Shown piece by piece: positions 23,742 through 36,900 of a DNA stretch of 64,000 nt. The notes beneath the pieces were generated by a model. The model was given only the letters and a program-made list of their open reading frames with translations. It was not told the origin of the DNA and did no database searches. This DNA comes from Acanthochlamys bracteata. Its lineage: Eukaryota > Streptophyta > Magnoliopsida > Pandanales > Velloziaceae. The stretch is from NCBI GenBank assembly GCA_019914995.1, contig CM034131.1:3038001-3102000 (forward strand). Direction: 5' to 3'. The position numbers were made by a program, and so were the translations under genes. Numbering within the stretch: the first letter of the stretch is position 1; every line of letters starts with the position of its first letter.

Positions 23742-26700
23742 CAAAAATACTGTAAGCATTTTTGTTTTTTATTAGCACAAATCTCAATTTTATTTGGATG
23801 TATTTTAATTATATGAGATTAAATTTAAGAGAAGTTTTATAAAAGTAATATTTAATGAAAAGTAGAGCCAATAAAAATAGAATATAAAGTGATATTCCAA
23901 AAATAAAATAGAATTAAGCGTGAAGGTTTAATAAAAGTTGAGTTTGTTATGAAAATAGATATAAACTTCAGAGTAATAATTTAAATATATAAAGTTTTCG
24001 AACTTAAGATACAAAGAAAGAAACTGAAAATTTGGTTGACACTCATGGTTATTAAAATGTCGATTTAAATTTTAAAATCTTATAAGTTTACGACTTTATA
24101 TCAACAAAATCATTTTATTTGAACAAAATCTTGATCTTACTTCTGATCATTAAAATCTCGATCTTAATTCTAAAATTCTTAAGATTTCGATTTTACTTGC
24201 GATGTTACGATTTCAGCTTATAAAAAACTTTTCATGCATCAGGAGAGCTCTTGAGGATTTTGAGCGAAATTAGAATAATTAGAAAAGATTCGTCATTAGT
24301 TTGTAGTGGGTATGGTGGTGATTAGTTTATTCTTTGATGAGTTTATTCATTACAAATAGATATATCATTAGCGATCAAAATATTAGCGACTGATATAATA
24401 CTGATCGTGAAAGATTCAAACAACGACCATCATAGATACGGTCGCTTAGGTAATAGCGACGGTGAACAAAAAAAGTCACTATTGACCACATCTCCGCAAC
24501 CAGCATAGATGTTGGTAGCTAGTATTTTTGCACAATAGCAACCGAAAGAAGCAGCAGTTGCTATTTTCTTAAAGGGCTTAGTGATCATCTTAGATCCTAT
24601 CGCAAATCATAACGTACAACGACTTTGAAGTCGCCGGTCGCTACTTCTACGAGCATTAGCGTGTGGTATTTTAGATTATTTTTTTCCAAAATAATGTGTG
24701 GTAGTATAGGAGCAAGAAACTATTCTCTGAGGTGGTATTTTAGATTATTTGTTTCTCTTTTATTTTGAGATGATAAAGATGATTGTTATGGCCTAATTGA
24801 TTGATCTCAAAGATGTGATATATCAAAGACCTTCTGTTAAATGGTAAGTTGATAAACTTATAGTTCAAAGCACCTTCTATGATTTCGAGTCACTATGCCA
24901 CGGAGCAATGCAGAAAGTTAGAAGCCTCCCAATTGTCATTACAGATATACAAGGGGTGCTGCTAGTCAAAACTCTCTGTAGATAGTGCATGAATGTTCCT
25001 TACGGAGAGCAGGTTTCAATATGGCATATTTGCCTTGGGTTTTTTTAAATTTTCCAAATGCATAAGCAACAATTTCTTGTGCTGCATAGAGGACATTGTC
25101 CTCACTTGGGGATCATTCTCAATTTAAATAAACAAAAGTTTTTGCATGTACATACGGAATTGAGTTTTCTATATATAGATATAACTATAGTGTATTTTAT
25201 AAAATTAATGGTATAATCTGTAAAAAAATTATAATAATAAGGTAAATAAAATATAATAATATATTAATAATATAATTTATCTGAATCATAAAATATAAAT
25301 ATTATTAATTTATTATAATAAGATAAAAATAAAGAAAAATTATGTTTTAAATTTTTAGTAATTTAGTAAGTATTATCTAAATTTTTTAAAAGCATTAAAT
25401 AATTATATGAAAAGTTAGCGATAAGTAAGATCTTATGATCTTACTTAAATTTCTAATTTTTCGAACACATTATAAATAAGTGTGACTTGCATTTGGAACT
25501 TCTATGATCTTCTTAATAAAACAAAATAAGATTGTTAAAATTATTATTGGAATTAAAATAATCAGAGAGAACGGCTAAGCTTTATGCGAAACTCTCTTTA
25601 TCTATATATAGTTCATTCCTACTTCAATTGAAATTTATGGAAGCAAATTTTAATTTTTCTTTTTTCTTTTTATTTGTTTGGTTCCTGGAACGATTGGAAA
25701 AGAAGAAAAAACAGAAGATAATAGAAAGAGAAGGAAAAAGAAAGGTGCGGAAGGTAGGGAGTCTCTTTATGTTGTTGGACCATGAGTACAATTAAAATGA
25801 GTGGGACACTTCTATCATGCCTAAACATTGCTGTCTTTTGTATGCATTGCTATATGCTATCTGTATTGATTTAGATTCTTCTTCTAAAAAGAAAAACCTA
25901 ATAAAATTTTCTAGAACAGTTCAATATTATTTAATGACTTTGAAAAACCTCTCATAATTTATTTTGTCCACAGAAGCATGTTTTACGGAGAGAAACAAGC
26001 AGAACCTCTACTAACTCAATTATCATTTAATCATTTATTTTATAGTGCAGCTGATTATTTTGTAGTTATGGATACATCATAACATTTGAATGAAATTTTT
26101 GTAAGTTGTTAAGCGATTAAAAGCTTAAGAAAGTAATTTATAAGTTTAAATTTAGAAGATATTTGGGAGTGATTATAGAATATAACTTATAAGAAAGCTT
26201 AAGGATTGGCCTTTCTTCTTACCTAAAGAAGAAAAAAGCAAAAGCAATTTACGTTTCTCCATTATGTATGCAGCAGTTCATTTCACCCTCTGCCTAGCTA
26301 GAACTATATGAGCAGGACCATTCTTTCTTCTCATCATCATAAGTTTCTTTTCTATCAATCAATCCAAAATTTGCTTTATCATTAGTGTTTGGTTGGTGAA
26401 ACATGCTGAGTAGTGACTGCTGTTTATCTTTGAGTGAATATTATTGGTACAAAGTGAGAGAAGTATTATTAATTAATATGGTAAAGTTTTAAAGATTGGT
26501 TGCTATTTGATGCAGTGATAAAAGAAATGGGGAAAGGAATAAAAGATGGTGAGCATATTTAGAAAAAAATTTTAAGTGCTTTTCTACACTACTTAAATAA
26601 AAAAAAATTACAAGTTTTGAAAATATAATTAAAAATTATAATATGATATAAAGGTTTGTCTCTAAAAGTATTTTTTGTTAAAAATTTCTTTCAACCCAAG

Positions 26701-26933
26701 AAGTGCTCGGAGCCTCGGAGTAGATAGATTGTTTAGAATATAAAGCCATGAAGAAACCTAGGGGACAATTGAGGTCCTCAATTGTGTCTCTCCACAAAAG
26801 CTTTTTCATTACTTTATGTGCAAGATTTTTAGTCGTATTTTGATTGTGGTACGCTTGGGAGTGCATCTTAACTATTCCAAAATATGAATTTTTATTAATT
26901 TTTAAGATTACTTTTTAAATTTTAGAATATATA
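23742..26933. other. Intergenic, AT-rich, no gene seen
   Basis: No supported gene is present on either strand. It contains a CACTA-like remnant (24340-24665), another short AT-rich repeat near 26555-26690, and the left part of an AT-rich repeat at about 26870-26941 that appears to be split by the element starting at 26942. Confidence 0.3.
24340..24665. mobile_element. CACTA-like subterminal remnant
   Basis: It has a dense set of short motifs of the form TTAGCGA, TAGCGACGGTG, GGTCGCTTAGG, GCCGGTCGCTA and GAGCATTAGCG in both orientations. Plant CACTA (En/Spm) elements have such subterminal arrays. No CACTA terminus or 3-bp target duplication is visible, so this is a fragment at best. Confidence 0.3.
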
Positions 26934-26941
26934 GATAAAAC

Positions 26942-28637
26942 TAGTGTTGTCGGAATCGATTCGAATGGCGACCTAATTTGCCATCCGGATCAACAAATGG
27001 CGGATTAGTTCGGCAGGTCAACGGATTGACCCGGCATATCAATCTCACCATCTAGTTTTCAGCTAAATTTTAATAGTAAAGCTAATAAGAAATAAGCAAC
27101 AACATTAACAATATTCACCAAACATACTTCTTGTAATAAGCAAATGGACTTCAACAAATAAGGCTGTCAATTAGTTACAAGTTACAAAATTATTCACCAA
27201 TAAAAGTTACAGATTTCTTGTTCTTGTTCCAGAATATTCACCAATACAAGCTCAAGCTAGCAGATAGCAGTATTGCTTGCTATTCCGAACTTTCAGTAGC
27301 TACTTTCAGCATGCAACCAATCAACCTTGCTGTTCCAAACCTTCAATCAACATTGTCGTTCCAGCCAGCAATAAAACAGCAACAAGCATAACAATCACAA
27401 AAATTAGCCTTCCTTCAAAAATAACAAGCATGCTGCATCACACGCAAGCAATACAAGCATGCTTCATCACAATTCTTACTGTTCCAGCTAGCAGTCAGCA
27501 CTATCCTTACTGTTTTAGCCAGCAATAATAAGCATAATAAGCATGTTGCATCACTAGTCACACTACTCACTACAACACAGAGTCCATCTACACCATATTT
27601 TTTATGTATAAAAATATTACAGTTAGCAACAATTTTGGCATTTTGTAAGTCTTATACCACCGGATCTAGACAACAAACCAAATAGAATACAAGTTGCAAA
27701 CAGAAGTTATAGAACAGTTAGCAAACCATGAAACCAAACAATGAAACTTGCTACTATAAGAAATTATGAACAAGTAATCCAACCAAATAGAATGCAAACA
27801 AAATGCATTGAAAGGGCAGTTTAAACTTTAAATTCCTAAACATAATGCAATGCAACCAGAGTCAAGAGACAATATCACCAATCTTCAAGAATTGTAATAT
27901 ATTTCAAACAACATCAAGTCACAAATATTATCATATAGATAGCAACATGCTAACAAAAACTACTAGTAGACATCAACAGAATGCAAACAAAAATCAGAAT
28001 GCAATGAAAGGGCAGCAACAGAACAGGACGCCATCCAACAACGGGTGCCTTTGTAGTTCTGCAAATTTTTTAACAAAAAATAAAAGGACGAAACAGGTGA
28101 TGAACTTGTTCTAAGAATAACTAGTGAAAGTAAAAAAATAGTTTTAAGTTAACAAAATCAAAAACAAAAATCTGTAGCTATAAATCAACTAGGGGATACT
28201 TCTACAACTAAAATTTGCAATGCAAATAAGGCTTCCTTTTAGCAACACTTGAAACAATAGAAACAACACATACTGCTATGGGTCTAGACCAAAAAAGAGC
28301 TTAGAAGGTTTGAGATTTCTATGAAATTTGGTGAAGACTACTTACAAGTTACAAGAAGTATAAATTAGGAAAAAGTAAAACAAATTTGCTGTGCTTTTGT
28401 ATCTAAGTTGATTTTGTTACCTTGGTAGAGAAATTCGATGAAGCCGGAGCGGCAAAATTGAAGCAGAGATGACGAATTCGACAAAGCTGACGCCGAACCG
28501 ATGAATTTGATGAAGCCGAAATTGGGAACCATCCGGATCAACCGGGTTGTGACAAGTCAACTGCTTGAGTAGTTTATTTTTCTGATCGACATTTTTCGTA
28601 TCGATCTAGACGGTACGGTCTGAGTCTGACAACACTA
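26942..28637. mobile_element. hAT-like non-autonomous element B (1.7 kb)
   Basis: The ends are TAGTGTTGTCGGAATCG and, on the minus strand, TAGTGTTGTCAGACTC. The flanks are GATAAAAC (26934-26941) and GAAAAAAC (28638-28645), a 7-of-8 matching 8-bp duplication. The interior is A/C-rich with repeated AGCATGCTGCATCAC and CAAGCATGCTTCATCAC words and has no transposase motif. It is non-autonomous and has inserted into what looks like an AT-rich repeat. Confidence 0.65.
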
Positions 28638-28645
28638 GAAAAAAC

Positions 28646-30297
28646 TATATATTATAAATTATCATGTAATCTATTATGTATTTAGATAAAAAAAATCAAG
28701 CTTATTATTAAAATTACTTTTTAAAATGCTCCTTGTTTTTTGGACGTCTACATATATACTTGTTAGATTTGGATCATATCTTAAATTTTAATTGATTTAA
28801 TAAATTAAATTGGTAAATCTTATTAGTGAATTATAAAAATCACAAATATTATCGGTTATTATAGATAATAGATAATAAATATATTGGTAAAATTAAGGAG
28901 TTAAATATTTTATCCATTATAAAAGTTAATGGTTAATGAATGTGATTCTAAGAAAAGATGGTGTGGTCCTCTCTCCTCTCTTATTCTAAATTTAAAGAAA
29001 ATCTTCATTACTTAAAAGTTTTTCTTTAGAATCAAGAAAAAATTAAGAAACAGAAATCAAATTATCTAAAGACAATAATTTATCAAAAGAAACGCTATGA
29101 ATCAAAATATGTTTAATCTCTCTATTTATATATTTTTATAAATTATTATATTTTTAGATATTAAAATTATGATCTATGTAAGTTAGATATTATATATAAT
29201 TAAAAATTCTCAAACAGTACTAAGATAACTAGTGAACCGCAATTACTTCAAATTTGTAGTTCATTTTATTGAAACTTTATATTATAGGCTCAATGACAAA
29301 GGAAGGACTTGCTTTCTATCATTGGTTGTAGTTACCATACTTCATATAAGCCGAAGGTACAGAGGTAACAAGGTCATTGTATTAACGAGCGCGTTTGGCT
29401 TCGCGTTCAAAAACTATTTTTTTAATTTTTTTTAATTTTATATTTTTTAATATATATTTTATAAGTATTTTAAAAATTTATTTAAAAATTTAGATAGTGT
29501 ATAAAAATTTTACGTAATAAAATTTTTTTATTGCATATTATTATTATTTCTTTAAAAGTAAAAAAATAGAACTTATATTCTAAAAAAGACAAAATTATTT
29601 TTTATTTTTAAAAAATTTTATTTTATAAGCAATTTCAAAAGCACCGATAAAATCTATTTGTGAAAATTTTATTTTATTATATTCTTTTATGATGGCTTTT
29701 GCCATAATCAGTGAGCGGTATTTTACGGAAAAAACATTGCAGCGCAAATGTTTTCTATTTCATTAGGTTTAAGGTTTAAGCCATGAGTAAATTTTATATC
29801 ATTGAATTATGACATAATATTTTTTTAATATTTTAAGCTAGAAAACATAATTTTATTTCTTAAGAAATCTTATGAGAAATATCTTTTCAAAAAATAGTTT
29901 TTTATAAACAATCTTGGACGATCCTTTTAAAGATTAGTATACGTTTTCCTGTAGGCCTTACTAGAGACTTGAGCCTAAGGCCTCCTGCCATACATTGTCC
30001 AGGCTAATGTTGTGCCAAAAGGCTTGCACTTTAGTTGTATTATCTTCACCCTTTCAATTCATAGTTTTTCAATAAAAAATTATTTCTGAACTACTTCTAA
30101 TTATATTAATTATATATTAAATACTTTATAGTTTACTTTTTTTGATAATAAAATAAAATAATATTTAATAATGAAAGTATACAAACACTGATCAAGAATG
30201 ACTAACTTCTGTTGATAAAGCGAATTTAAAGCAACTAGAAAACTATTAATCGTGAACAGTAACTATGAATTTAAAGCTGGAAAGAGAAGAAATTACT
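28646..30297. other. Intergenic, AT-rich, no gene seen
   Basis: No ORF here has a recognisable product. An AT-rich MITE-like copy lies at 29387-29645. The last few dozen bases (AGAAGAAATTACTGACAGAAG) may belong to the 5' part of the PPR remnant that follows. Confidence 0.3.
29387..29645. repeat. AT-rich MITE-like repeat, copy 6
   Basis: It starts GAGCGCGTTTGGCTTCGCG and ends near TTATAAGCAATTTC and AAAGCACC, with the shared internal words TTTTACGTAATAAAATTTT and TTATTGCATATTATTATT. This is one of the better-preserved copies. Confidence 0.5.
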
Positions 30298-30305
30298 GAC
30301 AGAAG

Positions 30306-30941
30306 CATAATTTTAAAATTCAATCCGGTGTATGACCCGGAAAAATTACCGGATCACCGGATAACCGGACGGATCATCGAATCGACCCATTAAGTCAAAT
30401 TAAGTTTATTAAATAAATATTAATATAGAAATACAATTATATGTATTATATAGTATCTTCTATAGTAACTATTAAAAAATTAAAAAAATAATTGTATACG
30501 AAAAATATTAAATATATTTTTAAAATTACTACAGTACTTAAGACAATAGTCAAAGAACCTAACATATAGTAAAATTTCTATATTTTATGTATTACAAAGA
30601 ACAAATTATCTACACTATATATTTTATTTATTTATTACATTCTAATAAAATATAAAAAATAAGAAAATAAATTAGTAACGAAAGAGTACCCGATAAAGTG
30701 CATATTTTAGAATGCTAATAAAAATACTTTTCTATTTTAAATAAACAAATATATATTTTTTCTTTTTTTTAAATATTAAAATCGGATCGACTCGCTCAAC
30801 CGGATCACCGAGTTGACCCGGGACCCTGGTCTTACCGAGTCACTTGCGCGACCTGGTTTTATGTTAACTCGGCCCGAAATTGGTACTGAGTGCCGGTTTC
30901 CGATCCGATTCGGCCAGTTCGGGCCGAGTTTTAAATCTATG
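30306..30941. mobile_element. hAT-like non-autonomous element C (636 bp)
   Basis: It has perfect 8-bp target duplications GACAGAAG (30298-30305 and 30942-30949). The left end is CATAATTTTAAAATTC and the right end, read on the minus strand, is CATAGATTTAAAACTC. It has CCGGATCACCGG-type subterminal DNA and an A/T core without coding capacity. It is the same family as element A. It lies immediately upstream of readable PPR sequence. Confidence 0.8.
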
Positions 30942-30949
30942 GACAGAAG

Positions 30950-31001
30950 GTTGTGCTTCCTTCTTACAAGACTTATTTAACCATACGCATCTTCCGGTTC
31001 T
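30950..31001 (+). pseudogene. PPR pseudogene, fragment 1
   Basis: It reads CFLLTRLI, stop, PYASSGS, and ends exactly where an LTR begins. Across the LTR element the text continues as DTARQLFDKL (fragment 2), giving the usual PPR phrase of the type YASSGS-DTARQLFDK. It is short and has an in-frame stop, so the assignment depends on the continuation. Confidence 0.5.
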
Positions 31002-31626
31002 TGTTACGAAAGAGAATAACTCTGAACAAATTTACTAAAAAAGTCACTTCTGACTAGTGCAGCATAAATATAAAAAATTTTACCATAAAATATAATATTA
31101 ACAATCAACAAAACAAGAAAATTATGTATAAAAATTCGCACCAATTTGAGAGAAAAATTTACAAATTATGCCAAAAAAAATTTCTATCAATAATTGAGTT
31201 ATACCTTTACTTCACTCGGAGAACAAGTAATGCTCTTTTACCAGAAGCAAAACACACTCAATTACAATAGTATTAAAAAAATCTCACAAAAATACAAGTC
31301 ACATAATACTCATACGTATATCGTTGCTATTTGTAGTGTTACTATATTAGTAGATCTCTGCAACACATAATGCAACCGTTGCACGTCGTCCAGCATTATT
31401 CTACACACAGTGTCTGGCCACTGCTCTCTACCCACAACGACGGCTGCTTCACCTTATTGCGGCTTGCAGGTGGTTCATCTTGTTGCGGTTGCAACAATCC
31501 CCACAAACCCAAAAACTCTAATTAACTTAAATATAAGCTACATTAAAGTGATTCAATCATATTGGCCCAATAAGTCTCAATCTTGCATGTGGCCCAAACA
31601 CTTTAAAAAGTGTTTTTATCCCAACA
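31002..31626 (-). repeat. LTR of the non-autonomous element (3' LTR)
   Basis: It is a direct copy of 32619-33209. Shared words include CACCAATTTGAGAGAAAAA, ATCAATAATTGAGTTA and CACACTCAATTACAATAGTA. It is more diverged and slightly longer than its partner. Confidence 0.7.
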
Positions 31627-32618
31627 CCAATCACCCTACATAAGATCAATGTTGCTGGATAAGCTCATTACCTTATGATCAGGATTACAGGATGGGGCTC
31701 GGTTCATACACTAGAAAGCTCAATCCAACCAAAAAGTTTAAACCGATAGATTATGTAACTCTCTAGTATACTAACTCCCTTCTCATCTTATCTTTATTCA
31801 ATATGAAACTAATCTACTCAATCTTAGCCCAACAATCCCCCCTCAAGAATGAGTCATCTATATTTTCTCCTCATCCTAGCATCCACTTGGTCTCGAGCAC
31901 CGTCACTACACATCAAGAGCTAACTTTCAGAGCCCAACTTGTTTCGAATTCTTACTCATACTTTGTAAAAGCTCTATGTGAGTCACACTGCTCTTAACCT
32001 ACTTATCGTATTACCAGCTAGAACTATAACATGCGCCAGTCACCTCGCATACGCACCGTCTGCGCAATTAAAAGCCAGCCATTAGAGCCCAACTTACTCC
32101 TGAATCCTCGCTCACACCTTGCGAAAGCTCTATGTGAGTCATGCTGCTCTTAACCTGCTCACCCACTATCAGCGAGAGCTACTACGTGCATCGGGCTCTC
32201 TGCCAAACTATCGGCTTTGATACCACTATAGGATTGCGTCCCCACACTAAAAAAATTGGCCAATCTTTTATGAATTAGCATCTCCCACTTATAAATACAT
32301 ACTCATTTCAGCACCCAGTCAATATGGGACTATTAAGGAGCGTGCGTTGTTAAGCCCACCAAGCTAGGATCCATTCGGCCCAACCCAAAACGAGTTGCTG
32401 GCCCACTCTCAAGTTAGCTAGCCCATTTTTCACTTGGGCACCATTCCAGACCCATACGCTACTAATCCGGCCCTAACCCACCAAACTAGTCTGTCTTTCA
32501 TTCGGGCTCATCAAGCCCTACGCGCTACTAATCCGAGCTTACCCTAACTTCGAGACCCAACAATCTCCCCTCCAGCAACACGCCGGGTGGCTTCACTCCA
32601 CCGGGCTCTGATACCACT

Positions 32619-33209
32619 TGTTACGAGCGGGGTAAATCAGAACAAATCTCAAGACAGAGCCACTCCTGACAAGTGCAGCGGAAATATCGAAGATCTTGCG
32701 ATAAAAATATAACAAATTGAAAAATGCAACAAAATACGACAAAAAAATTGTGGAAAAGCTATCACCAATTTGAGAGAAAAACTCATGGACGGTACAAAAA
32801 AAACTCTACTATCAATAATTAAGTTACAACCTTCACTCCTCTCGAGAGAACAACCAATTCTCTCTTGCGGGAAGCAAACACACTCAATTGCAATAGTATA
32901 AGGATATCTCACAAGAACACATACCATATAATGCCCCACACGCGCACCATTGCTATCTGCAGCACTACTGCACTAGTAGATTCCGCGACACACATCGCAA
33001 CCCTTGCACGTTGTCCTGCACTATTGTTACTTCTTACCGATTGCTTTTTTTCTTTGTGGCTGCCACCCTCACCTTACGGCTACCACCTCAAAAGAACAAC
33101 CCACGCTAAACCCTAATTAGCCCCAACCTAATAAATAGATAGAACTAATTAAAAGATAAATGAGCTCAATAACATATAAAGCCCAATACAAATTATTTTT
33201 ATCCTAACA
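32619..33209 (-). repeat. LTR of the non-autonomous element (5' LTR)
   Basis: It is a direct copy of 31002-31626. It runs from TGTTACGAGCGG to TTTTTATCCTAACA and is bordered on its inner side by the primer-site complement GATACCACT. It abuts PPR fragment 2 without a spacer. Confidence 0.7.
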
Positions 33210-33538
33210 GATACTGCCCGCCAACTGTTCGACAAATTAACTTCTTCATCAGATAATAAGAAGAACAATAAAGAGGACGTAATACGCCTCGTGGCTTGGA
33301 ATGCTATCATCTCGGGCCACCTCCTGACAAGCTCTTCATCTCATCTGCTCTTCGCGAATTCAATTGCAAAGGCTGCCTGATCAGTTTTCGTTTGCATCGT
33401 TGTTAGTACCTGCACCAACCTCGCTCTCTTCGTTCATGACTGGCGGGTTCACTGTGTTATATTAAAACCTAACTCAACGTCAACATTTTTGTCGACAGTG
33501 CTCTTATAGACATGTATTCAATGGAGCGTGTGCTTTTC
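33210..33538 (+). pseudogene. PPR pseudogene, fragment 2
   Basis: It starts DTARQLFDKLTSSSDN, followed by VAWNAIISGHLLTSSS. In shifted frames come FASLLVPAPTSLS and DSALIDMYSMERV-like text, the standard order of a plant PLS-type PPR protein (organelle RNA binding and editing or processing). It lies between the 2.2-kb LTR element and the gypsy element. At least two frame changes and internal losses make it non-coding. Confidence 0.7.
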
Positions 33539-33913
33539 TGCTAAGATTCGTGATCGCACGAATAGTAGAATAACTTTATGATCAACTACAAGCTAAAAAA
33601 TAATGAAATAAAAAACAAACTTAATTCTCGATGTCTTCCAAATGTTACAAGAACACTTATTTATAGACTCTTCCCACCTAGATCTGGTCAGAGTCACAAT
33701 CTCACTAAATCTAGAAGAATCCCTACAAACTTAGTAACTAAATATTTATTTCCTTATGAAAGTAAATAGCATATAATTTTGATATGTTTCTAGATTACTC
33801 TAGCTGATTTGCTGCCAATTGATGCTCCCTACAAACCCTTTGAATGCTTCCTTGCCTTATAGCCTCTGGTTCGCATCCCTTATCTTGTTGATGTTGCCAT
33901 TGCGTCTGTGACA
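33539..33913 (-). repeat. Gypsy 3' LTR
   Basis: It is 375 bp, TG..CA-type with one altered end, and about 94% identical to 38359-38741 by hand comparison. It borders the TTTTC duplication and PPR fragment 2. Confidence 0.85.
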
Positions 33914-36900
33914 TTCCCTTCCCCTGGAGAGTTAACCTCATCCGTGAGGTTGACCAACGACGAGTCAGTAGGAATTGAGTACTCCTCTTGAGTGGTCAGC
34001 TGAGTTATCTCCTCATTTCTACCGTCCAAATGGCTTGATCTTAGCTCAAAAGGAACAAGTTCATTAAACACTTGTGGTAGATCATCAACGTGAACCACGG
34101 CAGTGGAGCGATAGTCTTTTAGCTGCGAGACGTGGAACACAGGATGAATGCGAAATTCGACGGGAAGGTCCAATTTATATGCCACTTGCGGCCCAACTCG
34201 CATTATGATCTGATAGGGTCCATCGAACTTGTACCGTAGTTTATGGTTGCGGCGCTCAGCAATAGAAGTCTGTCGATACGGCTGAAGCTTCAAAATGACC
34301 CAATCCCCAACCTTGTATTGCTTGTCCCGGCAATGCTTATCACTAAGCTGTTTCATCCGATTCTGCGCACTGGCATAGATGATGCTGCAATTCTCGTAAG
34401 ATGACATCTCGCTCACGCACTTGTGCTCCCACAAGATCAGACTGAAGAGAATCAGTGTCATACGATACAAGTAATGGTGGGGGTCTCCCATAGACTACTT
34501 CAAATGGAGAAATATTTGTGGTAGAATGTACATGTGTTATAAGAATATTTCGCCTAATGAAGCCAACGTATCTAATGTTGTGGGTGTTCCCCCACAAAGC
34601 AGCGTAAATACGTCTCTAATCCTCTGTTGACGATTTCAGATTGGCCGTCCGTTTGTGGATGATATGCTGAGCTCATATGTAGGGTAGTCCCTTGTAAGCT
34701 ATGCAGCTCTTGCCAAAATGTACTCATGAAGACGGCATCTCTATCCGACACAACCGAAGAAGGACAACCATGCAATTTAACCACTTCTTTTACAAATGCC
34801 AAAGTAACACTAATAGCCGAATAAGGATGCTTGAGTGGAATAAAGTGCGCATACTTACTTAGCCGATCAACCACCACCATAATAACGTTTTTTTTCTTCT
34901 GATAATGGCAATCCATCAATGAAGTCTATAGCAATATAAAACCATATATTATCTGGGATCGACAAGGGCCGTAGTAATCCGGCAGGTCGTAACGTCTCTG
35001 CTTTAGCTTTGGCACACGTAGGACCCTCCTAGATATATTGTTGGACCTCCTTAGACATACCTGGCCAATAGAACTGCTGGCTTAAGCGCTTGTATGTACG
35101 AAAGCGACCTCCATGGCCACCTGCAGCTGAATTGTGGGACTCGAAAAGAGCTGTCGTCGTAGGGAAATATCCTTTGGAACCCATAAACGTCCTTGGTACA
35201 AGAGGAACCCATGAGCGATAGAGAGGTCTGGACGGGTTCCATCTTTAGCCGCATCAATCAAAGGGATAATACTAGGGTCATTTTGCTGAGCATGGCGTAT
35301 GTTATCCCCAAAGGAAGATTGTTGCATACATATAGATGTAAGAGTAGCTTCAGGCACTCGCCATAGAGCATCTGCCACCGTATTGTATTTGCTCGCCCGA
35401 TACTCAATGCGATAATCATACCCAAGCAATTTAACAAGCCATTTCTGTTCCTCTTGAGTAGAAATCTTTTGCTCCAGCAAATATTTCAGACTCAAATGAT
35501 CGGTTTGATTATGAACCGATTGCTAATAAATAGGGACGCCATTTCTGTACTGCCAGAACTAATGCAATTAACTCTTTTTCATATGTAGATTTTGTGAGAG
35601 ACGTACATGATAGTGATTTGCTAAAATAAGCAATTGGATGATTGTTTTGTGATAGCACTGCCCCTATTCTCTTCCTGGATGCATCATTTTCTACTGTGAA
35701 AGCTTGATTGAAGTCCGGAGTGGCTAGCACGGGCGTAGTAGACATTGCTTGCTTTAAGTGTTGAAAGACAGACCTCTACATTGGTTGTCCAAGTAAATGA
35801 GTTTTGCTTTAATAGAGCTGTTAAGGGAGCTGCCAATAGCCCATATCCTTTGACGAATCGACAGTAGTAGTACGTGAGTCCCAAAAAACCTCTCAGCTCG
35901 GTGATAGATTTGGGAGTTTGCCAACTTAACATGGCATCCACCTTTGTAGGATCGGCTGCAAGCCCTTGTTCAGATACAATATGTCCGAGATAGTCCAGTT
36001 GTTTGCGGCCAAATTTGCATTTGGCCAAATTAGCATAAGGACGATGTTCCTGCAAGGTATATAAAACAATGGCGAGGTGCCGAAGATGGTCCTGCCAATT
36101 GCTGCTAAAAATAAGAATGTCATCAAAGAAAACTAGTACGAACTTGCGTAGATAGGGTCGAAAAATCTCATTCATCAAGGATCGGAATGTCGAAGTCGCA
36201 TTTGTCAAACCAAACGGCATAACGAGGAACTCATAGTGGCCATCGTGTGTGCGAAAAGCCGTCTTGTATATGTCACTATCTTTAACATGAATCTGATGAT
36301 AACTTGACTTCAAGTCAAGTTTTGAGAAGAACTTAGCACCATGCAACTCGTCCAATAGCTTGTCGATTACAGGTATGGGGTACTTATCCTTTACAGTTAT
36401 ATCGTTGAGGGCCCGATAATCTACGTGGTCATATGATCGCTTCAGCAGAAGATCAAGTATTGGCTTGAAAACATATGCGTGCTCATCTATCAACTTCTGT
36501 AGATCTACAGGCATTGTCTGACTTTCACATTACCCATCAGTGGTAGAAGAGATAGCCAATAAGCATAGAGAGCAGAGCATATGTTTAGGACAAACGCTCG
36601 TTAGTTGAGACACATTACCTTCACGAATGCCTTGCAGAACGAACTCCCGACCATGGAGCGTGAACCGCACATTCGATCGACGCCAATTGCATACGACATC
36701 GCCTAGACTCTCCAACCATTGTATCCCAAGCACTAAATCCATTCCTCCTAAGGGAAACGGATATGCATTAACAATCATCTCAGCTCCTTGCACTAATAGA
36801 GGTATCCTCTTATGAATCACCTCTATTGAATGTGGTATATCATCTGCTAATTCCACATCCTAAGGACGCACATTATTGGTAATCAGGCGTAAGTGTTTGG

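Larger units (their letters stand above)
31002..33209 (-). mobile_element. Non-autonomous LTR element (2.2 kb), fossil
   Basis: Two direct repeats, 31002-31626 and 32619-33209, start TGTTACGA and end in AACA on the plus strand. On the minus strand the right copy is followed by AAGTGGTATCAGAGCCC, an initiator-Met tRNA primer site, so the element is read on the minus strand. The interior of about 1 kb has no gag, protease, reverse transcriptase or integrase motif, which fits a TRIM/LARD-type element. It contains a tandem duplication (about 31935-32010 and 32090-32165) and another tRNA-primer-like word near 32220. The two LTRs differ at many positions, which implies an old insertion. The flanks GTTCT and GATAC do not match as a target duplication. 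Confidence 0.7.

Noticed and set aside
24800-25060. Possible small RNA gene or exon in a less A/T-rich patch
   Set aside because: No tRNA box pair, snoRNA boxes or coding frame could be supported.
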